Shown here piece by piece: positions 26,105 through 34,986 of a DNA stretch of 64,000 bases. Every line of letters begins with the position of its first letter. Position 1 is the stretch's first letter. Position numbers and translations under genes: made by a program. The stretch comes from Pseudoneobacillus rhizosphaerae (GTDB taxonomy: Bacteria; Bacillota; Bacilli; Bacillales; Cytobacillaceae): positions 184,822-248,821 of the forward strand of contig NZ_CAKJTG010000003.1 in NCBI RefSeq assembly GCF_917563885.1. The letters are read 5' to 3'. Below the pieces are notes generated by a model. It was given only the letters and a program-made list of their open reading frames with translations, was not told where the DNA came from and did no database searches.

Positions 26105-26275
26105 CAGCTAGGTCGGCTAAACTTGACTGAATATGAAGATCTAGTATAAAAATATTGAATTTATAAAATATTACAATTATAATAATATTTGGATATTGAA
26201 AAAAACTCATTTTTGATAGTAAATCCAACTGAATAAATCGATAGTAATGAATTAGACAATGTTTCAGCTAAGTAT

Positions 26276-26321
26276 AAGCCGAATAAGATTAGACCATTAG
26301 TCTATGCTTATTCGGTTTTTT
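26276..26321 (+). terminator. Terminator downstream of the GNAT gene
   Basis: AAGCCGAATAAG pairs with CTTATTCGGTTTTTT, with an inner TAGAC/GTCTA stem. The 170 bases before it hold nothing recognisable. Confidence 0.85.
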
Positions 26322-26359
26322 CATTAACCCATCATCAGAGAAAGGAACTTAAGAAAGAG

Positions 26360-27805
26360 ATGAATAGTTCGATCGAATATGATGAAAAATTAAATTTAGA
26401 AAATCGTATAGTAAAAGATATGAATGGCAAGTTTGAGTTGGATGCCGTATATGCGATTGATTTAGAGGGGAACATTGTTCAAATAAATCCAAGTTGTGAA
26501 GCTATTATTGGATATACGGTGGAACAATTAAGTGGAAATTCACTTTGGTCTATAGTAGAGCCTAAAAGCTTGGAAAAAGTAGTTTCTTATTATAATGAAG
26601 CACGAGTAGGGAAATATCAAAACTTTGATTGTCAATTTATACATAAAAATGGAAGCCATATTGATTTAAACATTATTAATCTACCTATTTTGTTAGTAGG
26701 TGAAATTGTTGGTGTCTATGGAGTTGTAAAAGACATCACAGAAATTAAACAAAAAAGACATCAAATAAGGGAAAGAGAAGTACTTTATCATCTTCTTACT
26801 GACCATTCCTTAGACATGATTACTAAGTCAAATATTGATGGAGAACTTCGTTATGTATCACCTTATTGTTTTGATTTACTTGGGTATACACCAGAGGATT
26901 TAATCGGAAAATCATCCTATGACTTCATTCATATAGATGATATAGATAGGGTATTGGGTAGCCGTTCATTAGTAATAGATACTCATCGTAACGGCAGAAT
27001 ATCTTACCGAATGAAACATAAAGCGGGATATTATGTTTGGGTGGAGGCACTTTGTAAATCGATCGTTAAAGAAAATAGTGATGAAATTAGAATTATTAGT
27101 GTAATTCGAGATATATCAGATCGGAAAAAAACAGAGGAAATCCTGCTACATTCTGAAAAGCTAGCAGTTGCTGGTCAACTTGCTGCCGGGATTGTCCATG
27201 AGGTTAGAAACCCATTAACAGCTATTAAGGGTTTTTTACAATTAATGGATGCTAATAAGGAGTATCAGCATAGCTATTTTCAAATTATCCAGTCTGAAAT
27301 CGATCGAATTGAGCTTATACTTAGTGAGTTATTAGTACTTTCAAAGCCAAAGGATATGGAGTTTAATAAGGCTGATTTATTGGAGATTCTACTACAGGTA
27401 AAGGCTCTTATCGATACGCATGCTACTATGAATAATATTGAGATTGAATTAAGCTACTTATCCACTATTCAAACACTAATTTGTGATGAGAATCAATTAA
27501 AGCAAGTCTTTATTAATTTTCTAAAGAATGCGATTGAAGCGATGCCTAATGGTGGAAAAATAAACATCAACGTTTTATCAGAAGAGCGGAATACTATAAA
27601 AATTCAGATGATTGACCAAGGTTGTGGGATCCCAAAAGAGCATTTAGAGCGAGTAGGCCAACCATTTTTTACAACGAAAGAAAATGGGACAGGGCTAGGA
27701 TTTATGATTAGCATGAAGATTATTGAAAATCATCAAGGGAACATTCATATTATAAGCAATGAGAATGGAACTACGATCGAAGTAACTTTACCAACCTCTC
27801 ATTAA
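26360..27805 (+). CDS. PAS-domain sensor histidine kinase (KinA/KinE-like)
   Basis: This 481-residue soluble kinase has two PAS domains (about 22-135 and 140-258), a HisKA dimerisation domain with the phosphorylated His in AAGIVHEVRNPLTAIKGFLQLM and a HATPase_c domain (N box QVFINFLKNAIEAMPNGG, G1 DQGCGIP, G2 GTGLGFMIS). No transmembrane segment or linked response regulator is present. The H box HEVRNPLTAIKGFLQL is that of the Bacillus sporulation kinases feeding Spo0F, the likely partner (inference). Confidence 0.88.
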   Translation: MNSSIEYDEKLNLENRIVKDMNGKFELDAVYAIDLEGNIVQINPSCEAIIGYTVEQLSGNSLWSIVEPKSLEKVVSYYNEARVGKYQNFDCQFIHKNGSHIDLNIINLPILLVGEIVGVYGVVKDITEIKQKRHQIREREVLYHLLTDHSLDMITKSNIDGELRYVSPYCFDLLGYTPEDLIGKSSYDFIHIDDIDRVLGSRSLVIDTHRNGRISYRMKHKAGYYVWVEALCKSIVKENSDEIRIISVIRDISDRKKTEEILLHSEKLAVAGQLAAGIVHEVRNPLTAIKGFLQLMDANKEYQHSYFQIIQSEIDRIELILSELLVLSKPKDMEFNKADLLEILLQVKALIDTHATMNNIEIELSYLSTIQTLICDENQLKQVFINFLKNAIEAMPNGGKININVLSEERNTIKIQMIDQGCGIPKEHLERVGQPFFTTKENGTGLGFMISMKIIENHQGNIHIISNENGTTIEVTLPTSH

Positions 27806-27816
27806 ATTAAACTACA

Positions 27817-27856
27817 TAAAAGCAGTGGAACTCTTTTGGTTTCCACTGCTTTTTTA
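27817..27856 (+). terminator. Terminator of the PAS kinase gene
   Basis: AAAAGCAGTGGAA pairs with TTCCACTGCTTTTTT. Confidence 0.88.
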
Positions 27857-28002
27857 CATTATAATAATCCACATTGGAAAAATAATGTGTATTAATTAAA
27901 TTTCCCTTTTAATGGTTGGTAGTATGATATAAAGTTAATTTGAATAGAAGGAATTTTTTATCCAATTCATCCAAACAAATTTAATCCACTTGAGGTGTTG
28001 CT

Positions 28003-29199
28003 GTGTTAACGTCTACACGATTAATTATGATTTTCCTACTATCCTTTGTATATTACAATCTAGTACCCAATGGTAGTCAATGGCTTAAGTATTATGTGAT
28101 TGTGGCAACCATTTTGTTTATATTGAATCATATTTTACTATTCTTGGAAAAGTTTAAAAAATGGAGTCTTGTTTATATCCTTATTGATTGTATTCTTAGT
28201 TTTTTATATGGAATTTTATTTCCAAGCATAACACTTTACTTAATTTTCTTTGGAGTTATTGCTGTAACTCTTTTCTTAAGTATTTCGGATAAAAGAATCT
28301 TGAAAATTTCCTCCTATGTATTTTTAATAATATGGGGGATTGTAGCGTTTTCTTGGTGGAAACAAACGGGTAGGATTGAAATTCTTGAAAATGTCATAAG
28401 TGGTTCCTTTGTTGTCTTTGGGGCAGTTGTTGGGAATCTTATTCGAAAGCTACTCGAGGCACGTGAAACGATGGATCGTCAATTTGAACAATTACAGTCC
28501 TCCCATCAAGCTTTATCTGAAGCACATGATCAGCTTCAAAACTATTCCAAGCAGGTAGAGGAATTGACTACTATCCGCGAACGAAATCGAATCGCACGGG
28601 AAATTCATGATACCGTTGGGCATAAGATGACGGCTTTACTTGTTCAAATGGAGTTAAGTAAAGTTTTACTAAAACTAGATTTGCCAAAGGCTGAGGAGAC
28701 GATTGAAGTTTGCGAAAATCTAGCCCGTGATGCGCTACAGGAAATTCGCTTATCCGTACGAACCTTACATCAAGAAGAAGAAGAACACGTGGCATTCATC
28801 CCAGCGATTCGAAAGCTGCTTGCAGACTTTTTTGAAACAACCAACTTAGAATCGGTTTTCGAATTAAGTGGTGACCCGACAATTATTCCAAATTATCTGC
28901 AACCAATCATGATTCGGACGATTCAAGAATCTTTAACAAATGCCAAACGACATGGAGGGGCGACCTCTTTTTTACTAAAAATGAATTGTTCGGAGGAAGC
29001 GATTACGATGATTACCAAGGATAATGGGAAAGGTGTCCATTTGATTGAGCCGGGATTTGGATTAATCAATATTAAAGAGAGAATTGAGGAACATGGCGGA
29101 AGCGTGTTTTTCGAAAGTTTCGTAGGAGAAGGTTTCCAAATGAATGTTTTATTTCCACTTCTGCAGAAGACGTGGAGGACTGGGGGACGAAATGATTAA
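28003..29199 (+). CDS. lnrJ: Sensor histidine kinase LnrJ-like
   Basis: This 398-residue NarL-type kinase has about five N-terminal membrane helices, a coiled coil, HisKA_3 with His in RIAREIHDTVGHKMTALL and a HATPase domain (TIQESLTNAKRHGG, DNGKG, GFGLINIKERIEEHGG). GTG start at 28003 after GAGGTG. It heads a five-gene locus (kinase, regulator, ATPase, two permeases) with the same order and lengths as B. subtilis lnrJKLMN (yfiJKLMN), which senses linearmycin-type polyenes in the membrane and induces the exporter. Confidence 0.82.
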   Translation: MLTSTRLIMIFLLSFVYYNLVPNGSQWLKYYVIVATILFILNHILLFLEKFKKWSLVYILIDCILSFLYGILFPSITLYLIFFGVIAVTLFLSISDKRILKISSYVFLIIWGIVAFSWWKQTGRIEILENVISGSFVVFGAVVGNLIRKLLEARETMDRQFEQLQSSHQALSEAHDQLQNYSKQVEELTTIRERNRIAREIHDTVGHKMTALLVQMELSKVLLKLDLPKAEETIEVCENLARDALQEIRLSVRTLHQEEEEHVAFIPAIRKLLADFFETTNLESVFELSGDPTIIPNYLQPIMIRTIQESLTNAKRHGGATSFLLKMNCSEEAITMITKDNGKGVHLIEPGFGLINIKERIEEHGGSVFFESFVGEGFQMNVLFPLLQKTWRTGGRND

Positions 29200-29860
29200 G
29201 ATTGTCGTTGTCGATGACCAACCATTAATACGCGATGGATTGGCCACACTATTAGGACTAAGACCAGAACTAGAAGTAATTGGTACTGCTGGCGATGGCC
29301 GTGAAGCCTTTGAGAAAGTGAAACAGCTAAACCCTGATATCGTCTTAATGGACATTCGGATGCCAGGAACAAACGGTGTGGAAGCTACTAGTCTCATCAC
29401 CCAAAATGTCACGGGTGTAAAGGTGTTAATGTTAACGACCTTTAAAGACAGCGAGTTAATTTTTGAAGCATTAGAGAAGGGTGCAAGTGGTTATTTACTA
29501 AAGGATATGCCAACAGACACCATCGTAAAAGCAATCTTGACAGTCCATTCAGGTGGAATTGTCCTCCCCCCAGATATCACCGCACAAATGCTGAAAGAAT
29601 TGAAAAAATCAAAGGTATTTGAAACTCCGTCTGATCAAGTAGAGGCTCCAAAATTACTTGAAGAATTGACTGAAAGAGAACTAGAAGTGTTAAAGCAGCT
29701 TGGATATGGACATAGCAACAAAGAGATTGCGGGCATCCTATTTATTACGGAAGGTACCGTCAAAAACCATGTATCCAGCCTGATTAATAAGCTTGAACTT
29801 CGTGATCGGACTCAAGCAGCCATTTTTGCTGTACGTTATGGAATCACAACCTTCTTGTAA
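29192..29860 (+). CDS. lnrK: Response regulator LnrK-like (NarL/LuxR family)
   Basis: This 222-residue regulator has a receiver with Asp54 (DIVLMDIRMP) and a LuxR helix-turn-helix (LTERELEVLKQLGYGHSNKEIA, EGTVKNHVSSLINKL). The start is ATG 29192 with GGGGGA upstream and an 8-base overlap with lnrJ. It is expected to activate the adjacent ABC transporter genes, which have their own leader after a weak terminator. Confidence 0.85.
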   Translation: MIKIVVVDDQPLIRDGLATLLGLRPELEVIGTAGDGREAFEKVKQLNPDIVLMDIRMPGTNGVEATSLITQNVTGVKVLMLTTFKDSELIFEALEKGASGYLLKDMPTDTIVKAILTVHSGGIVLPPDITAQMLKELKKSKVFETPSDQVEAPKLLEELTERELEVLKQLGYGHSNKEIAGILFITEGTVKNHVSSLINKLELRDRTQAAIFAVRYGITTFL

Positions 29861-29906
29861 GCAACGCATTCATTTGGCACATGACTTTTAGCATAGAAAC
29901 CATTCC

Positions 29907-29934
29907 AAAAGGCCTGAAAGGGTCTTTTTTATTT
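29907..29934 (+). terminator. Weak terminator between lnrK and lnrL
   Basis: AAAAGGCC-TGAAA-GGGTCTTTTTT is an imperfect stem with a good U tail. It allows separate expression of regulator and transporter. Confidence 0.5.
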
Positions 29935-30024
29935 AGTTAAATTCTATCCTGCGCTACATGGAAACTTCTTCTAATTGAAATAGAATGAACGTAACAAAGA
30001 GAAGAAAAAAGGGGTGTTGGTGTT

Positions 30025-30960
30025 ATGTTAGTTGTGAGCGATATAAAAAAATCTTTCGATCAAAAAGAGGTTGTACGGGGCGTTTCGTTTTCGGTAGAAA
30101 AAGGTGAGTCTTTCGGATTGCTAGGTCCTAATGGAGCTGGTAAATCGACAACCATTAGTATGATTTGTGGTTTACTGACTTATGACTCCGGTGAAGTGAC
30201 GGTCGACGGAATTTCGGTTAAGAAAAAACCGCTCGACGTGAAGAAGAAAATCGGTGTAGTCCCACAAGAAATTGCCTTATATCCAACGATGTCAGCTAAA
30301 GAAAATTTGCTATTTTGGGGTAAAATGTACGGACTCTCAAGTAAGCTTGCCAAAAAACGTGTTGATGAGGTATTGGAGTATGTTGGCTTACGTGATCGGG
30401 CAAATGACAAAATTGAAACCTTTTCAGGTGGGATGAAAAGAAGGATAAATATTGGTGCCTCATTAATGCATGAACCTGAATTACTCATAATGGATGAACC
30501 AACAGTTGGAATCGATCCCCAAAGTCGAAATCATATTTTAGAAACGGTCAAACGGTTAAATCAAAATGGCATGACTGTTATTTATACAAGTCATTACATG
30601 GAGGAAGTCGAGTTTTTATGTAATCGAATCGGCATCGTTGATCAAGGGAAAATGATTGCTTTAGGTACAAAAAGCGATTTAGTAAACAGGCTAGCAGGGG
30701 GGACGGTAATCAAGTTAAGCGTTGCTTCCTTAAAGGATGAATTTACAGCTTCCTTAAGAAAAGTTACCAATGTGGAACGGGTGATTCCAGATATTGAAAA
30801 CAACTCAGTAGATATATTTGTTCATCATCATCAACTTGCCTTCAGCGATATTATTGCTTGCGCCATGGATAATCGCGTTCAAGTACTATCCTTTGAAGTC
30901 CAGGAACCAAACTTAGAAAGTCTTTTTCTATCATTAACAGGAAGAACATTACGTGATTAA
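30025..30960 (+). CDS. lnrL: ABC transporter ATPase LnrL-like
   Basis: This 311-residue ATPase drives the exporter formed by the next two gene products. It has Walker A GPNGAGKST, Q loop PQEIALYP, signature FSGGMKRR, Walker B LLIMDEPTVGID and the switch His in YTSHYMEEV. A C-terminal DrrA-type extension (about 215-311) follows. The length equals that of B. subtilis LnrL. RBS GGGGTG is upstream of the ATG. Confidence 0.88.
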   Translation: MLVVSDIKKSFDQKEVVRGVSFSVEKGESFGLLGPNGAGKSTTISMICGLLTYDSGEVTVDGISVKKKPLDVKKKIGVVPQEIALYPTMSAKENLLFWGKMYGLSSKLAKKRVDEVLEYVGLRDRANDKIETFSGGMKRRINIGASLMHEPELLIMDEPTVGIDPQSRNHILETVKRLNQNGMTVIYTSHYMEEVEFLCNRIGIVDQGKMIALGTKSDLVNRLAGGTVIKLSVASLKDEFTASLRKVTNVERVIPDIENNSVDIFVHHHQLAFSDIIACAMDNRVQVLSFEVQEPNLESLFLSLTGRTLRD

Positions 30961-30973
30961 GGGGGGAAAAGCG

Positions 30974-32176
30974 ATGAAAAGTTTTATCATTGCTTGGAAG
31001 GATTTTAAGATTCGGGTGAAGGACCGTAAAGGATTTGTGACGATGATTGTCATGCCGCTCATCTTGACCGCCATTTTAGGAGCTGCCCTAAGTGATGTAA
31101 TGGGGGGTGATGGAGGTTTTAGTGACACAACGGTTGGTCTATACCAAGCAGATCAAGATCCAATATCCGAAGCCTTTCGTAGAGAGGTATTACTAGAATT
31201 AGAGTTTGTTAAGGTAAAGATGGTAAAGAATGATACGGAGCTTGAAGAGCTGTTACGTGATGGGAAAATAGATGTTGGTTTATCGATACCAGAGGGGTGG
31301 AGCTCGGATCTAAATAACGGAGGTCTGAAAGAAATTCTTATCTACTCCCAAGCTGATAAACAAATCAAAGCCACAGTTATCCAATCTATTGTGGAGTCTT
31401 TTAGCGAACGGGTAAAGACGATTTCATTAAGCACTACTGCGGTGATTAACGATTTAACAAAGTCGACGGTAGTTACTACAGGCTCAGTCAATTTAAAAGA
31501 AGTGGTCGACGTAATCGTAGCAGACCTAAATCAAGCTGGCCAAATTCAATTTGGAATAGAAGAAGAATCAATTGGTAAAAAAATGGTCTCATCGATGCAA
31601 TATTATGCAGCAGCAATGGCAGTCATGTTTTTATTGTTTAATGCCACAATGGGAGCTAAATCCATTATTCAAGAGCGCAGTACGGAAACCTTAGCGCGGC
31701 TAATGATGTCACCCACAAGTAATGGATCGATTTTAATAGGGAAATTTCTGGGTACTCTTCTGTTTGCATTCGTTCAACTGATCATTTTCTTTTGTGCAAC
31801 CTCCCTATTCTATGATGTTAATTGGGGTGGGAATATTCTTCAAGTATTGGCGATTGGGATTGCCTATTCAGTGGCTGTTTCAGGACTATCCATGATTCTT
31901 GCAAGCCTTGTTTCAGAAGAAAAAACAACTGATGTCATCAGTGGGGTAGGAATCCAAATTTTTGCAATTTTAGGAGGCTCCATGCTTCCAATCTATGTAT
32001 TCCCTGATGCCCTTCAAACATTTGCGAATATTACTCCGAACAAATGGGCGTTGACTAGCTTTTTAACCATCATGTCCGGTACATCATGGGATAAATTATT
32101 CCTACCGATGTCTGTTTTATTATTAATAGGGCTTTTATCGTTAACGATCGGTACGTGGCGATTAAAGGCTAGATAA
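30974..32176 (+). CDS. lnrM: ABC-2 type permease LnrM-like
   Basis: This 400-residue permease has one N-terminal helix (VTMIVMPLILTAILGAALSDV), a large extracellular domain (about 50-215) and five C-terminal helices with the ABC-2 signature ARLMMSPTSNGSILIGKFLG. The start is ATG 30974 after AAGGGGGG; the track frame begins 7 codons earlier without an RBS. It pairs with LnrN to form a heterodimeric exporter removing amphipathic antibiotics from the membrane (by analogy). Confidence 0.85.
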   Translation: MKSFIIAWKDFKIRVKDRKGFVTMIVMPLILTAILGAALSDVMGGDGGFSDTTVGLYQADQDPISEAFRREVLLELEFVKVKMVKNDTELEELLRDGKIDVGLSIPEGWSSDLNNGGLKEILIYSQADKQIKATVIQSIVESFSERVKTISLSTTAVINDLTKSTVVTTGSVNLKEVVDVIVADLNQAGQIQFGIEEESIGKKMVSSMQYYAAAMAVMFLLFNATMGAKSIIQERSTETLARLMMSPTSNGSILIGKFLGTLLFAFVQLIIFFCATSLFYDVNWGGNILQVLAIGIAYSVAVSGLSMILASLVSEEKTTDVISGVGIQIFAILGGSMLPIYVFPDALQTFANITPNKWALTSFLTIMSGTSWDKLFLPMSVLLLIGLLSLTIGTWRLKAR

Positions 32177-32192
32177 GGAGGAAGCAATTTTT

Positions 32193-33350
32193 ATGAAAAA
32201 ATCATGGGTTATTTGTAGTATGGAAATCAGCCGACTTCTGAAAAAGCGGCAAACATATTTGCTTATGTTCGTCATGCCCCTACTTTTTACGCTCATTTTT
32301 GGTTCATTAATGAGCGGTGGCGAACAAGAGAAGATGACCATTTTGTTAGTGGATAAAGATCAAACCGATTTATCACAGACCCTATACGAACAATTAAAGG
32401 AGGATAATGCCCTTTTTAGCTTAAAGAAAAGTACAGAAGTAAAGGCAAAACAAATGATCGAATCCAAAAAAATCCCTGGAGTGATTATCATTCAAAAAGG
32501 ATTCCAGGATGGGATGCTTCAAAGTGAAGATTCCTTTGTAGGATTTCAAAAAATTCCTGAGTTGACTTCAAGTTCAACAATTACAGGGTATGTATCTGAT
32601 AAGCTTTCAAAGATGAAAATAGAAGTAACGGCTTCCAATCAATGGAGTCAATATAGTGGTGAGGCATGGGAAGTGATGTATACAGGAATGGAAAATTCAA
32701 AAGAACAGCCACTTGCTATTCGACATGTCCATATAGATAAGAATGAATCAGTTCCTCAGATGAATGGAATGTCTGCACGTGCTGCTGGATTCTCTATTAT
32801 GTTTGTGATGATGATGTTGTTGAGTGTCACTGGTACGATAATCGAGGCGAGAAAAAATGGTGTGTGGTATCGAATACTTGCTACCCCTTCTTCCAAGCTC
32901 GAAATTGCTTTTGGCTATTTACTATCCTTCTTTCTAATTGGCTGGATTCAATTTGGAGTTCTACTCATTACTACTCATTATCTGTTTGATGTTCAATGGG
33001 GTAATCCTTTCTCCATCGCCATTTTAGTATCTGCCTTGTTATTTGCAATTGTCGGGTTAGGTCTATGTATTGCGGGTATGGTCAAAACGGTCGAACAACA
33101 AGCTTCCATTGGTAACTTAATCGTCGTGTCAACCTGTATGCTGAGTGGTGTATATTGGCCGATTGAAATTACACCTAAATTCATGCAAAAAATGGCAGAG
33201 TTCCTACCACAAACATGGGCGTTGAGAGGATTTACAGAAATAATAGTGAGTGGGGGAACCTTGATTGATATTATCGATAACATCGCCATCCTGATCGGTT
33301 TTGGATTATTATTTCTTGTTGTAGGAATGAGAAGAATACGATTTGAGTGA
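32193..33350 (+). CDS. lnrN: ABC-2 type permease LnrN-like
   Basis: This 385-residue second permease half has the same plan as LnrM: N-terminal helix (LLMFVMPLLFTLIFGSLMSGG), extracellular domain (about 45-200) and five C-terminal helices with RILATPSSKLEIAFGYLLS. The length matches B. subtilis LnrN. It starts 16 bases after lnrM with AAGGAGGAAG as RBS and ends the operon at a strong terminator. Confidence 0.86.
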   Translation: MKKSWVICSMEISRLLKKRQTYLLMFVMPLLFTLIFGSLMSGGEQEKMTILLVDKDQTDLSQTLYEQLKEDNALFSLKKSTEVKAKQMIESKKIPGVIIIQKGFQDGMLQSEDSFVGFQKIPELTSSSTITGYVSDKLSKMKIEVTASNQWSQYSGEAWEVMYTGMENSKEQPLAIRHVHIDKNESVPQMNGMSARAAGFSIMFVMMMLLSVTGTIIEARKNGVWYRILATPSSKLEIAFGYLLSFFLIGWIQFGVLLITTHYLFDVQWGNPFSIAILVSALLFAIVGLGLCIAGMVKTVEQQASIGNLIVVSTCMLSGVYWPIEITPKFMQKMAEFLPQTWALRGFTEIIVSGGTLIDIIDNIAILIGFGLLFLVVGMRRIRFE

Positions 33351-33351
33351 G

Positions 33352-33377
33352 AAAACAAGCATAGTGCTTGTTTTTTT
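33352..33377 (+). terminator. Terminator of the lnrLMN operon
   Basis: AAAACAAGCA-TAG-TGCTTGTTTTTTT. Confidence 0.88.
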
Positions 33378-33394
33378 ATTTGTACCTGCAAAGC

Positions 33395-33444
33395 GATTTA
33401 CGCCCGTATAAGTAGATTTACGCCCGTATAAGTGGATTAACGCC
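33395..33444. repeat. Short tandem repeat, 20-bp period, 2.5 copies
   Basis: GATTTACGCCCGTATAAGTA is repeated at 33395 and 33415 and as a partial GATTAACGCC at 33435. It lies in the 411-base gap between lnrN and the transporter gene; bases 33445-33627 hold nothing else recognisable. Confidence 0.75.
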
Positions 33445-33627
33445 TTTGCACTCGACCACCCTCCTCAAGATAATTCGCTAATGGATTCTTGAAATAATTC
33501 TGTTGTTTCAAACTATGCAGACGGATATTTATCTATCTAACAAGTTTGGCACTTTTTTATTTATATTAGGATAATATTTTCTGGTACGAAAGTACTGGAA
33601 AGTTTTTTATTTGTATAAAAATCAATA

Positions 33628-33643
33628 ACGAAACCGCTTTCAT
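33628..33643. promoter_or_regulatory. Candidate cre (CcpA) site
   Basis: ACGAAACCGCTTTCAT matches 14 of 16 positions of the CcpA consensus WTGAAARCGYTTWCWW. It sits 21 bases upstream of a good -35 box, a position compatible with catabolite control of the amidohydrolase operon. Confidence 0.4.
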
Positions 33644-33664
33644 TGAAAATTCTAAAAATTTGAA

Positions 33665-33693
33665 TTGACTGATAACTGCTATTGTATTATTAT
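33665..33693 (+). promoter_or_regulatory. SigA-type promoter of the transporter/amidohydrolase operon
   Basis: TTGACT, 17-base spacer, TATTAT. The start codon is 69 bases downstream. Confidence 0.6.
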
Positions 33694-33761
33694 TCTACTA
33701 ACATATTATTTTTCGGGAAACGAAAGATAATAAATATCAAAAAGAAAGTGGAGGGATACTT

Positions 33762-34967
33762 ATGTCACAAATGCTAGCCTTAGTCATTCTTACGTTTATT
33801 TTATTTGTTGGAGATTTTGTAGCCGTTCGTACGAAAGCATGGGTACCATCTATTTTCATCTGTGCTACCTTGTTTTTACTAGGATATTGGACATTCTTTC
33901 CGCAAAATATCGTTGAATTAGCGGGAGTTCCACCAGTTGTTGCGACAATGCTGATGTACTTATTAATCACGAATATGGGCACTTTATTATCCATTCAAGA
34001 ATTGAAAAACCAGTGGAAGACAATTGTTATTGCTCTCTCAGGAATTGTCGGAATCATCGCTTTATTATTCGGAGTAGGGACCTTTCTTTTCGGTTTCGAG
34101 ACAATTGTTGTTGCCATTCCGCCTTTAGTTGGTGGGGTCGTATCTGCTTTAATTATGTCAGAAGGGGCAAAAGAGGCAGGACTTGCTTCACTATCTGTTT
34201 TTGCCATCGTCATCTATGTTATGCAAGGCTTTGCAGGTTACCCACTAACATCGATCATGTTGAAAAAAGAAGGAAAAAGATTACTTACGCAATACCGTAA
34301 TGGACAACTTACTGATGAGGCTCAGGGAAAAGTAGCATCAGAAATAGCTGCTACTGTGGCAACGCCAAAGGTTGAACTTAAACTTTTTAAAAATATGCCA
34401 GCCAAATACAACACAGAGTTCTTTAAGTTTTTTAGACTAGCATTAGTTGCTTATCTTGCCTATCAGGTTTCTACTCTATTAGCACCAATCGTTTCGATTA
34501 GCCCATTCGTTCTTTGCTTATTGTTTGGGGTTATCGCTACAAGCGTTGGTTTCCTTGAGAAGCACCCTTTACAAAAAGCAAATGGTTTTGGCTTCGCCAT
34601 CTTAGGGTTAATGCTATTCATTTTTGATGGTCTAAAAAAGGCAACACCAAGTATGATGTTAGAAATACTTTATCCGCTTATCGGTACGATTGTAATCGGA
34701 GTGATTGGTATGTATATATTCTCATTCATCGCTGGGAAGCTATTAAAAGTAAGTAAAGAAATGGCATTTGCCGTGTCACTGACAGCATTATACGGATTTC
34801 CGGCTGATTATATTATTACAGCAGAAGTAATCAAATCTTTATCAGAAGATGAAAAAGAAAGAGAAATGCTGACAAGCCGTATGCTACCACCAATGCTAGT
34901 AGGTGGATTTATCACCGTTACGATTGTTTCCGTTATCTTAGCAGGTATCTTTGTCGGATTCCTGTAA
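33762..34967 (+). CDS. Polytopic membrane transporter, possibly ESS/GltS-like
   Basis: This 401-residue protein has about 11 hydrophobic segments in two halves with a polar cytoplasmic loop near 170-215. Small-residue-rich motifs (PPLVGGVVSALIMSEGAKEAG and, in the second half, LTALYGFPADYIITAEV) resemble the inverted repeats of sodium-dependent ESS/GltS carriers, but I cannot name a family firmly. It is the first gene of an operon with two M20 hydrolases, so it probably imports the amino-acid derivative they cleave. RBS AGTGGAGGG precedes the ATG. Confidence 0.65.
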   Translation: MSQMLALVILTFILFVGDFVAVRTKAWVPSIFICATLFLLGYWTFFPQNIVELAGVPPVVATMLMYLLITNMGTLLSIQELKNQWKTIVIALSGIVGIIALLFGVGTFLFGFETIVVAIPPLVGGVVSALIMSEGAKEAGLASLSVFAIVIYVMQGFAGYPLTSIMLKKEGKRLLTQYRNGQLTDEAQGKVASEIAATVATPKVELKLFKNMPAKYNTEFFKFFRLALVAYLAYQVSTLLAPIVSISPFVLCLLFGVIATSVGFLEKHPLQKANGFGFAILGLMLFIFDGLKKATPSMMLEILYPLIGTIVIGVIGMYIFSFIAGKLLKVSKEMAFAVSLTALYGFPADYIITAEVIKSLSEDEKEREMLTSRMLPPMLVGGFITVTIVSVILAGIFVGFL

Positions 34968-34986
34968 AAAAATCTAGGGGGTTCAT

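Noticed and set aside
34013..34300. 95-residue plus-strand frame rich in Cys and Arg
   Set aside because: It is an out-of-frame shadow of the transporter gene at 33762.
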